A DNA stretch of 64,000 nt from contig NW_019211459.1 of the NCBI RefSeq assembly GCF_002443255.2, positions 4,788,075 through 4,852,074 on the forward strand. The letters are read 5' to 3'. Of the stretch, positions 50,752 through 61,386 are shown piece after piece; position 1 is the first letter of the stretch; every line of letters starts with the position of its first letter. The notes beneath the pieces are model-generated. The model had not been told where the DNA came from, made no database searches, and saw nothing but the letters and a program-made list of their open reading frames with translations. The DNA is from Varroa destructor (Eukaryota; Arthropoda; Arachnida; Mesostigmata; Varroidae). The position numbers were made by a program, and so were the translations under genes.

Positions 50752-50940
50752 ATGACGATGATATGGTTGCTCACCTTATCTTTACCAAGGAGCTATAAAT
50801 GGCCCTGTCAGTGCACGCAGCGGCACTTTAACTGGAGACCATTAATACCTCTACGTGTCACCCCCGATATGAATAGGCTCCGATCTGAATACCAACCTAC
50901 AACTGACTGCGAAGATATTCTTCGATTCAGTCCATGGAAT
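50752..50940 (+). CDS. Possible orphan exon ending at a GTGAGT donor
   Basis: A frame of 63 codons from ATG (MTMIWLLTLSLPRSYKW...) ends exactly in phase at a consensus donor (GGAATG|GTGAGT, cut after about 50940). The start is hydrophobic and could be a weak signal sequence. The residues match no family I know and no next exon was found. Confidence 0.2.
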
Positions 50941-52968
50941 GGTGAGTCTACCTGAGCTTGTTCCAACGCTATTCCAACGCTTTTCCAAAGATTATAGCCG
51001 TTTCATTAGGGCCAAACACAAAGCTGTACATGAATGTAGCTAAATAAATACTATTGTACATATTGATATAGCTCATGCTATTGAGCTTATAGTATTATGA
51101 TATTGAATCTATCTTATAGGACTAGGACTTCACTTACGTATTACTTATGTTAATTGCATTTTTCTTAAATTTGTTCTAATTAATTTAAAATTTGTCCATC
51201 AGCATTAAATCAACTAGTTTAATTTGGTGTCCAATCATGAAATTTATTACAAATTTAATATGTTTTTTTATAATTTTTTTTTATAAAACCAACTCTTAAC
51301 CGGTATGAGGATTCAAGTAGTATGTAATCTATATAAATGGTATGATTTATGCAAGATCGATGACGATAACGAAATGCCGCAAATGCTAAAAATTAGAGTT
51401 TCTGAAGACCCACTTCAATTTTCAGACAAGCAAAATATGTGACTGTTTTTGAAGTTGCCGCTGTCCTTGTTTCCTAACACCTTTTGCTCAAAACTGCCTT
51501 TCAGTTTTGCTCTAAATGAATGCGGTCCCGCAAATAGTCAACCTTTAATCTCCTTTCCCTAAATTGAATAGCCTACTGAGACTCCGAATTGATCTGTTGT
51601 ACAAATGAAGCACCAATTTACAATGCAATTATATTCCCAATAGTTACTATTGTTAGTGCACACATAAAGCGATATAACATTCTTTTTTCATCTACAAGTA
51701 CTGCCTCAATGGATATCTAATGCAAGAGCTAAGCAACTATCACACCAATTCAAGATACCGCCGTCCTCTTGTTAAACCGACTATTGTGTACATATATCCT
51801 TTGACATTTGACGACACACTGTAAAGGTACTGCACCTGAGGCAGTTGAAACATCAGCAGAAATAAAAGCAAAATGTACGGCATAGCTATCGTCAAATGAT
51901 TGGTAGATGCTCCGAATGACACAAAACAGTTCGAAATTCTCGCGAACGAAACGCATCAAGTAGATCACCCGCACACGGAAGTAAATATTGGATCATGCTG
52001 TTGTTTTTATTGCAAATCAGAACCAAATCTGTCCTTTAGAAAACGAAGAGAGAAAAGCACAGATACTGAGATTTATTAACGTACAAAAAGCCCGTTGTAG
52101 TGCTTTCTTAGTATATTAAACTTTCTGCAAGTTTCAAAATTAGACCTTTCGTTGTTTGCGAACGTGTTAATGCTCTCCGATAGCAATAAAACGTCTATTC
52201 CCAACGAAAAACTTAATCGAGGATTCCCATTTACACTTTCACACTATTTGGCACACACTCATCATGATCAATACCGACGCACACGTTAGCTAACCGGAGC
52301 GAAGGGACGAATTGAGATTTTGTCTGAATACAACTCTCTGTTTACTAAGCTAAAACGAATTTCCCAGTTCATTGCTAGTGTTTCCTAGCATGATCATATC
52401 TGTCTCTTTTAGAATTATCAGTGTTTTGCCAGTCCGAAGTTGCTAAAGCTGCCTACTGCTAGTATGGTGATACGAATCTTGCGTGGCAAAAATCTCGTAC
52501 CTCGCATTGACATAATTGCTCTCAACCAGCGGACAAAACAAGGGCACCTTTAGGAGCCGACCAACACGCTAGTTGGCTAACGAACTGGCTGGGAGAAAAA
52601 GCCAAAGAGGTTCGTTGTTTGGTTCCTTGTATGTCTGCTCATTTGCTTGTTTGTGTGTCGACTTCTTCTCGACTGGCTGCTGCTGACTCCGAATCGCTCT
52701 ATGACCAAATGCAGGAAGCGCGAAAGCCTGTGGTAAGAACCATAAACATCAAACAGTTTAGATACAATACACTGCTGAGTGAGTCTAACAACTTGCTCTG
52801 TCTTTCTATACACAACACTGGCAATGTTGGGCGGCGCTTCGAAACTCTCCACGAACAACACGCGGTGCGATGACACGCTGAGCGCGTCGCATAGACCAGG
52901 CCGGCCGCGAATAACGAGCCCGCCACGAGCGGCGGACACTGCGAAGCGCCACACACATGAAACAAACT

Positions 52969-52987
52969 GTTGTTGTTGTTGTTGTTG
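52969..52987. repeat. (TGT)n trinucleotide repeat
   Basis: About six uninterrupted TGT/GTT units, giving a Gln run on the minus strand inside a 194-codon open frame (52577-53161) that has no other recognisable feature. Confidence 0.8.
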
Positions 52988-54764
52988 CATCGATAACAGT
53001 GGCGCCAGTACGCCGACTAACTTCTCAACAATCCAACCACAAGTACACATGCACACTGTTGTCGTATACAAATATTTATATCGAGCGTAGTACGAGAGAA
53101 CCGCGCAGCATACAGTTAGAAGCGAAACGCCAAAAATCGGCGGCCCCACCACAATCTCCAAAGTAGATCTTAAAAGATACTAAGAAAGACATTAACGCAA
53201 ATCGAATAGTAGAAAAACGCTTTTACTCGCAGCGTGCGAGTGAGTGCATGTAGCCTTATTATAGCGCAGATCACCTGCAATAGCAGCTGGAAGGGCTACC
53301 GGGACGACTCCAGCCAGCATCCATCACCGTGGACAACTTCGGGAACAAAGCGCAATTCACAGAAGCAAGCCATTGAACGCACATGCTAGCCAGCAAAAAT
53401 ACAGCCAGTGAATGAAGAGGGTAACGGCGATAGTGCTGAAGGGGACAAGAAGACCCTTGTAGGTCTCTTACGTCTTGTTCGATTACATGTAGACGGACGA
53501 ACACGCAAAAAATAGATGGCTCCGGCGTCATAAAAATAGACACCCGGGGTTTTGCATGTCTCACTTGATTGTTTTATTTTCTTTTTTTGACTTGCTTTGC
53601 CGCAAAAATCTGACTTGCAATCACGGTTACATTTTACCAACAATATTCATCGTCACTATCTATCATCGTTCCTTTCAGAAACTCGTTCCTGTTAGTCTGT
53701 TCTAGGTCGCTGGTGTTCGTCATCGCTTCGTGGCTACCCATCGTCATCACGATCAGCACCATCTTGGGCGTCGTTGTCGTCGTATTCAACAAAATCCTCG
53801 CGCCCAATTATCATTCTAGTCCACTGATGTTATCGAATGTCGTCCATATTACCACAATAGACACATCATCGGTAAACGCGTAAAAACATAAGCGCGATCC
53901 AAGAACAACGATTTCCTTTTCATGGAAGGCATACCAATAGAGGGGTATACATGCGCGCAGCACTTGCTTGGTTAACTTTCGTTAGCCGCGGCCAATAATG
54001 TTACGAATCGGCGGATGCTGCGTTTCAACACAACGGGGACTGTCCATCACCTTCTACAATGCGCAGAGCTCAAAAAGTCGAAAAGTGAAGCTCGAGCTGT
54101 TTCTTTACACTTTATAACCGATAAACCATGTGGTTCAAGTATGATCGCTAGTACATGCTTAACCGCTCAACTAATCGATTATTGTCTCCGTCGCTAGACG
54201 AAACACCGTGACCAGTGGACTGTTCGAAGCTTTTGTCACACCGTTGCTGCCAGAAGCAGCAGCAGCGAGGCTCTCCCACAATCTGCCGTCGCCACAACAC
54301 TGACCGAAGATAGAACGCTCAATGCTACCACCGAAATTAACGGTCGTCGGTAGTTGGTCACGAGAGGTTTACGCTGTTGTGTGTTTTTAGTGGCGATCCC
54401 TGATTCATATTCTTCCTTTGCATTATGAGTAAACTGTAGGCACACTAGGACTACGGATCTGAGGACCCTAATTAGAAGGCGGCAACCGGCGTCATGAACT
54501 ACAGAACCACCTCCACACGGTTGCAGCTGCCACAACAGCAGCATCACAAAGTGCTCGACACCGAGCACCGGCGAGCGGTCTCTTCCAACCCGCATGTTAC
54601 GAGCTTAGGAACCAGATGTAGCGCAACATTTTATCGTTAGAATTATACATTAAAGACGCAGGTTCTTAATTATTGTATGCGTCGTTCTCGACAACATAGC
54701 GTATATCCATAAACAATCTAGATATAAACACATAGATAGAGATGAAAGAACATTAGCAACTTAC

Positions 54765-55170
54765 CGGAGAGTGTCGTGGAAACTGTGCAGTCAATACTAT
54801 CTGTCGCGACTTTAACTAGTAACCACGACAGCAGGCGCTTGTTGAGACCGTTCTTCTTCCGATAGAAACAACTCGACACAAAAACGTGCACCACTGCAGG
54901 CTGGCCACGTTCGTTGCCGGCGGCATCTAAAAACCTCCTCGGATAAAGACTGCAACTCTCCGAAGCTACGGCACGACCAGGCAGTTCGTTTGGCGCACCA
55001 CAAAACTAAGTAGGCAGCACGTAGAATGAAGACCAATTGTACTACATGAACATACGCTGAACTACCAATCAGCAATCGATCAACTGAAGTTCGTTCGGCT
55101 GGTGCAAAGTCACGCACGAACATACACAAAGCAACAATTAAAGCTCTCTCCAAGGAAACAGCCACTACGC
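54765..55170 (-). promoter_or_regulatory. Candidate untranslated leader exon, minus strand (perhaps AKAP1)
   Basis: A consensus donor on the minus strand (CTCCG|GTAAGT, last exon base 54765) closes a CG-richer stretch. The next minus-strand gene downstream is AKAP1, 6 kb away, which has possible acceptors just before its start codon (for example a CAG near 48848). A minus-strand open frame lies inside (54812-55165, first ATG internal), and it would be an upstream ORF. The link to AKAP1 and the 5' limit are inference. Confidence 0.25.
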
Positions 55171-55200
55171 AATAGTTACGTATGTCTGTTAATAGGTATC

Positions 55201-55224
55201 ATGCTGCCGGTGGTGCTGAGGGTG
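55201..55224 (+). promoter_or_regulatory. Candidate plus-strand leader or first exon with a strong donor
   Basis: An ATG followed by seven codons (MLPVVLRV) reaches a consensus donor (GGTG|GTAAGTA) at 55225. It is oriented away from the minus-strand donor at 54765, about 460 bases apart, as expected for a divergent promoter. No downstream exon was recognised; Wee1, 5.6 kb away, is the next plus-strand gene. Confidence 0.25.
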
Positions 55225-58200
55225 GTAAGTACTGTTTTCGTTTTCGGTACAATTCCTGCGGTGTCTTAAGGTCCTGTTTTTTCTCGAAACACGATACTCT
55301 TTCTCCCTCCCTCCAAGCCCCGCCACAAGAACAGGATACTTGCTGATGAAGCAGATTACTATCGACGCTGGTTACTAATTACACCGATGGATGCACTAGC
55401 GATACGCTGAGGTTTGTTTGTTGTCCCTGGAAGCACTCTATTCACTTGAGGCTTCTTCAACGCACATCATCTACCGCCGACCACGAAAAGCTACTGATGA
55501 GTGTCTACTTCTCTGCGTGCCGGCGGCCATTTGGCTGTTCGCCTGCTACCACAACGCGCTTTCCTCCACGATCCTATAGCTGCACCGCAGCGTCCGCGGC
55601 GGCTGCTCTATATTCGGTCGTTCTTTGCCGGCTTCTGGTAGCGCCGCGATGACCGGTTCAGCTGCGGTTCGTTTGCCCATCGGCCCGTCGTAGCGGCTGA
55701 ATACGCTTGCAACGATCGCACCTGGCTCCGCTAGGTGGCGCTGACGCATCGGCTATCAGCAGTTATGCTTACCGAACTAGATGACTGCAGCGCCTAAAAG
55801 GCCGCCGCGCCACAGTTTGAATTTGTTCACAGAGATAATCTTCTCTGGCAGACAAGCCCAGTAATAGAAACACGAGTCGCAACAGAAAACGGTTAAAAAG
55901 GTTCAAGTGAAAGAGGAGCGATAAACAGCGGTTTCACGCTCAACTGTAGTCGATAGTGCGCCGTAGAGCTAAGTATGTCTGTGAACTGCCGATGCTGGTA
56001 CCTTTGTGCAGTCAGCAACGACGGACCATAGAAAACGGCCTGTATTAGCTATGACTACTGCAGCTACAGACGTCTGCTAGCGCGGAGAAGCCTATGTGAA
56101 TAACAGCGCGGCTGCTTCGTGCGGGTGAGTTCGCGCGTGTTCTTGAATGCGCGTGTGTGTACGTCAGTGGTTCTGAGAGAGCCACAATAATGAAAATAAA
56201 CAATGGAAGAGCAGGTTTACGACAGACCGTTAACAGACGATATAATTCAAAAATTTCGGTGCAATCAACGGTCGAGTAAATAAACGGTTTTAGCAATAGA
56301 AAAGGATGTATTTTTTGTTGGCCGGACGTAGATGAATGCTAACGACTAGATGCCTTCTATTTATTATTCTATCTCATAAAATCGTGTTACCTCTAGAAAA
56401 AAATCGAGTGGACGCTCAATTGCTCATCAAATCACAATTACAAAACAGAGCCCATCGGGTAACTTCAGTACTAAAAGCCACAACGCGGCATATATATATG
56501 CGATTACTACTATTTAATCTATAAGATGGTATTACAAAATATGTACAAGAAACTCGTTTTAAGTGGCAGATGCGGTTCTAGAGCGGCAAACAATGTAAGC
56601 TGATGGTTCTCGTTTTATTAGGCCTTTGTATAAGACTCTTTTACTAAATTTTAGACCAAGATCGACATTTCCATCCACTAGAACCTAAGCAATTTAGCTA
56701 TATACTATATTTTTGAGTCTACGTTCTTACAAGCCAAATACAGTACAAATCAAGGATCGGCAGTTATTAAAAATGTTTTTATTTTACATTTTCAAACCTG
56801 TGCGAAACATCTTACAGTGCATAAAAGCAAGACCTTGTTTGTTTAAAACCGAAATTCGGTTTCAAACAATCATAAGCGGAAATTTGCCCAATTGGCTTGA
56901 ACTACGTGAAATATTTTGTCTTGTCAATAAAACAGCTATAAGTTTTCAAAACCTGCTTGGCACCTAGCTACCGTTACGAGATCTGCAAAAAAAAGTACAT
57001 GAAGCCTGTATATTTTACAGTACTTCAATCTAAAAAAAATTTTTCCCTAGTAAATCCTCGACCAAGGGTGCCTCACAGTTACTTCTTCCTCCTTTTGACT
57101 CCTCGAGGCTCTTAATCGAAAGCACATGTTCACTCACCACAGTTTTCACAGAAATATTAATGTGTACATTTGATGACATATCAGCGCGAACGACGCTGGT
57201 GGCCGCCTTTATGTTTGTAAGCAGGGGTGCAATGTTTGATTGGAACCCCTTATTTGGGCACGACGATGTAAGCTGTCCGATTTCTCTCTTCTTAAATCTA
57301 AAGCGATTATGGTAAGGTATTAGGATTCAGCAAATATTAAGTCCATTGCAAGGTCCATCAATTAATATATTTTCGCATGCTTTCGCAAATGCTGTGTATT
57401 TGGGTTGCTTCAATCAGCTCGTTGCTACTAGGCCATTCAATCCAATAATAACACGACCAGATCTCCAAATCTTGTGTCCTTCGGGCTTGTCGCTATCAGC
57501 TAAGAGCCAATTAGTCATTCCTGAAGATAGCCATCTATTGAACAAATATATAAGGTTAGTTTGAAATCCTTATAATTAGGCATCATGAATTTAACTTTAA
57601 TTGAGCCGAATTAGTATGACCGTTATCTGTCTGTATACATTATTTATATTGACGAATTTTTTCCAGTAATCGTTTCCTTCTTCAATGCTGGAATTCAAAA
57701 TCTTTGTTCGTAGTGAAAGGAATATCCAAGTTGCACTTAAATTATACGAGCGTGTAAAGCACCTACTCGTAACTTATCGCTATTATTTCGAAACATTATA
57801 TTGAGTTTCCCCGTGATAATATTCAATATGCTTATTCACCTTAGGATAGTTTTGTTTTTGGCCTTCCTTAATAGCTCATGTATATACATTCTTACATTAT
57901 TACTCTTATTAATATGATTTAAGGTTTATTTGTAGATAGACGGTGATTGACAATCGCTCGTAAGGATAAATAAATAGAAGGAATGAAAGAGATTCTGGAC
58001 CAAGGCAGCCCACTGTCTAAGACAGACATGGTCAGGTTTAGGGCCTTGGGCCGCATCACATTTCCATACATACATATTCTTATTCCACTTCTTAAATTTG
58101 CTATAGCAATAGATCCTCTTTAGGTCTGCCTTCTTCTGACGTCAATTGGATGGAAAAGAAACTGTATGGCAGGCAACATTGTGCATTCAAGGAAATTTTG

Positions 58201-58671
58201 TATTGTCCTGGTAGCCATTGTTGCTTATCTATTATGGACAAATTAGTATTTACATAAAGTAGAAGCTGTTGCTTCTGGAACATTTACAATACTGAAATGA
58301 TACTGTATTGTGCTGTCATCAATAAATAAAGTGGAAATCGACAGACCAATAAACCACTTCGATTAAATGGCGTTTACTCTTCTCGAAGCGTTCAGTTGTG
58401 GAAGACAAGCGGGTTTTTGAAGAACAGTAAAAAAAGTGCCAATTTAAGGGTATTTACCTAACAATGTCTGAATGAGTTATGGGTCCAAGAGAAGTATATG
58501 TAATTTCAGGAATCATCTTCCTTTTTCAATACGAGACAGGTGTCTCCTTTGATGATTCATCCTAAAATTTGTTAGCATATAATGAAACAATGGAAAGTAC
58601 TACCTATTCTAGGCTGCCAGATTCGCCATGAAGTGACTCTTATCGCTACAAATGCCACACTCGGAAATTCT

Positions 58672-58695
58672 TATATATATATATATATATATATA
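58672..58695. repeat. (TA)12 microsatellite
   Basis: An uninterrupted T-A dinucleotide run, intergenic. Confidence 0.9.
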
Positions 58696-59747
58696 ATCTG
58701 ATAATATTTGAAGTAAAACTCGTTTTTGATCAGGCTGTGTCATATTCTGTGTTTTTATTTCTAAAGGGAATATTTCTGATGAATTTTGACCATCAGCCAT
58801 AATGAAGGCCAGGGAGAAGCTAAAGACGTTTCCTTACTATAATAAAAGTGTATAAAAAGTTATATTAAAAAAGCATACAATTTTTTTTAAAGAAATGTAA
58901 ACTTTAGACGTTAGTGGTAGTTTTAGTAATATAGGTATAGTAATATAATAATAGTACGAAAGTATTTACGATCGTGCGGCTGGGTTCATACGTATACCTT
59001 AATTATACCTCCCAATGAATAGTAGTAATAACACATCATTGTATGTACAGTACGTATTTTTTGTGGAGTTTGGTAGTAATCCTTGTAGCACGATCATTTT
59101 TCCAGCATTTACAACAACTGAGTAGCGCTCATCAAACGGAGATCGTGCAAGTAGATTATACAAATAGTGTTTAATATCAAACAAAAAAAAACTGGTAATT
59201 CAAATAAATTAAACATTTTTTTCTAGATAAAGTCAAATTGGTACACCCGCCAGGCAAAGGAAGGCCTTTATGTACTATGTGGAAGCGGTAACGGTTGCGG
59301 TAGTTTTCGACCACTAGAAACAAGTGCATATCAACAACACGAATTATTTTGGCTGAATATGTTTGTATCGATCGATCTAAAGCGTACTACTACGATTGCC
59401 TATCACCTCTGCTCTTATAAAATACAGTGAGAAGTAGATGAATAAAATCAGTTATAACTACAACATTTTGTAGTTGTCTAGAACAACGATTACATTTTGT
59501 GTGCTTAGACATGACTGCACACCTTGGATGTAAAAACATTTGAAATAAATGATCATAATGAACGGATTGAAGACGTATGTCGTTCTTTGCAGCTGGGAGT
59601 TTTTAGCGTAGAGCTTTAAAATTCATGTCGGACCTCTGGCTTTGTTTTAAAAAACTTTGTCGGGATTTACTGTTTAACAAGTTTCAAGTGAAAATAACTG
59701 TTACATATATATGCTGCACTACAAACGTGTGTATATCTCATGATGAA

Positions 59748-59763
59748 TTATATATATATATAT
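59748..59763. repeat. (TA)8 microsatellite
   Basis: A short uninterrupted T-A dinucleotide run, intergenic. Confidence 0.8.
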
Positions 59764-60397
59764 GTTCCATTGACTACAAATCCCATTGACTGAGTATACG
59801 TTGTTTTACAATTCAGGCTTCAATGAAGATTTTCTAAATCCGTTTCTTCAAACCGAGCTGAAGCACAGCTAAAAGTATCAATGACGTTCAAGACGTATTG
59901 TACATCCTGATTCATAACTAGGATTAATTCTATACTGACGCTTAACATCGATTACTGCAAAGATCCTTCGTTACGTCACATGTATTATGTTATTTTTTAC
60001 TATGTGAAAGACAATATGCTGCAATTTTTTCTACGACATTTAAGACATTCTAATAGCATGTCGTCGTTTCACTAAGCGCTAGACAAAACGTGTTGTAGTG
60101 ATAACGAATTCGAATAATTCAATTTAATTTTAAAACGCTATAAATGGACATAGGTTCAGCAAATAGGTAGAACTGCTGCATTTTAGAAATTACTTAGCAG
60201 ATTCGGATCTACCAAAAAACAAAGTCGATTGACCAGTAGATCAATATCCGTACGTTTCTGATGCACCACAATGATTTAATTAAAAATGTTATTACTGTTC
60301 TACACCGTTTTTGAAACTATCCGCGATCTGATGGGTCTCCGCGAAAATTCAAATAGCCCTCTCCACTTGCTGATCTGTCTCCCTTTCTCGCTCTCCG

Positions 60398-60417
60398 ATT
60401 GGTCGAAATTTTGGCGC
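60398..60417 (+). promoter_or_regulatory. CCAAT box plus E2F-type site upstream of Wee1
   Basis: ATTGG (inverted CCAAT) at 60398-60402 is followed 7 bases later by TTTGGCGC at 60410-60417, which fits the E2F consensus TTTSSCGC. They sit about 450 bases before the Wee1 start codon, where AT-rich DNA gives way to CG-richer sequence. Such pairs are common in cell-cycle gene promoters. That they drive Wee1 is inference. Confidence 0.45.
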
Positions 60418-60862
60418 TCAACTGGATTTGGTGGTTTCGAAAGCCGGCTCTATAACCGTTCAGTTGATCTAGAATATGCATGGTGTGAGGAAGGTGGTAC
60501 TAGTGATCGTTGCGAATTTTGTTTTGCGTGTGCTTCGAAGAGCTAGCTTACGTGTGAGAAGTAAGGCTGCAACAAGTCGCGTAGCTAGGTGAATTCGAAA
60601 TTGTTAATGAAAGGGTATACGAGAAGATAGTTGTTAAAGCTTACTCTTAGCAAACGTTGAGTGCCATTGTCTTTCCCATTGCTAGCATTGTACTGTTATC
60701 GTTCTTGTTTGTGCCATAACAATTACTGGACAGTGGACCGCTCCAACATTAACGATTGCGATCGTTCTCTTTCGAACGTCTCCTATCTCTCTCAGTTTGG
60801 TTGCCTAACGACGACAAAAGGTTGCTTCAGTTTTGGCCTAGACATTCCGCCACAACGGCAGG

Positions 60863-61386
60863 ATGTCAGACAATTGTTGCCAGCGGCTCTATTTTGGGGA
60901 CGATCCTGCAGAAGAATTAAATAGCTCGACCGACTCGGGCTCGGATCCGGGCCTTGTTCCTCAAACGCCAAAGCCCAAACAGAAACAGGTTGGCAAAGTG
61001 ACACCCATGCGGCGAGCACCTTTGACACCCGAGTTGACGCCGGTTGCCCAAGACGCGTCACATTCGCCACCCACTAAGGGTCTTCGAACGCTTCGTCTAA
61101 TTAACTCGCCACAGACACCAAAAACACTACTGGAACGTAGTCAGCGGGATAGAAGCGAAACTCGGGTACGGACTCGGCTGTTCGAGGACACGGGCTCACC
61201 GATTCGTCGTTTGTCGCGTCTGGCCGGCATGCGAACGCCAGGACCTCCTGCCCGGCAGACGCCCGCCAAACAAGCCCGACTGCCAATGAAGACCCCACTA
61301 ATCGAACGGAAACAGGTTAACGTAAATCCGTTTACGCCTCGAGGCATACTGGAGTGCCAACGGAAACGACCTCGAGATGATACCAA
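60863..61386 (+). CDS. Wee1: Wee1 kinase, first coding exon (kinase domain beyond the window)
   Basis: Starting at ATG 60863, the exon encodes 174 codons plus two bases and ends at a fair donor (ACCAA|GTTAGT). It reads the regulatory N-terminus of Wee1: LRLINSPQTPKTLLERS matches the vertebrate 'Wee-box' (family LRLFDTPHTPKSLL), and VNVNPFTPRGIL with a following RKRPR matches the conserved VNINPFTPDSLL..RRKR. Twelve minimal Ser/Thr-Pro sites lie in 174 residues, as expected for CDK-regulated Wee1. Wee1 phosphorylates CDK1 on the inhibitory tyrosine and delays mitosis; the kinase domain itself (GSGEFG loop and so on) was not found up to 64000. The frame continues past the donor to a stop at 61438, but those residues (VIIIVIIILLM) are plainly intronic. 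Confidence 0.88.

Larger units (their letters stand above)
48767..60862. other. Long gene-poor stretch between AKAP1 and Wee1
   Basis: No recognised conserved gene. 49-52.4 kb and 56.3-60.3 kb are AT-rich with microsatellites and one imperfect hairpin. 52.5-56.3 kb is richer in G and C and contains overlapping open frames on both strands with no domain (largest 52577-53161 minus), a (TGT)n run and opposed splice donors near 54.8 and 55.2 kb. By inference it may hold promoters and leader exons, perhaps of AKAP1. The Wee1 promoter lies at about 60.4 kb. Confidence 0.5.
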
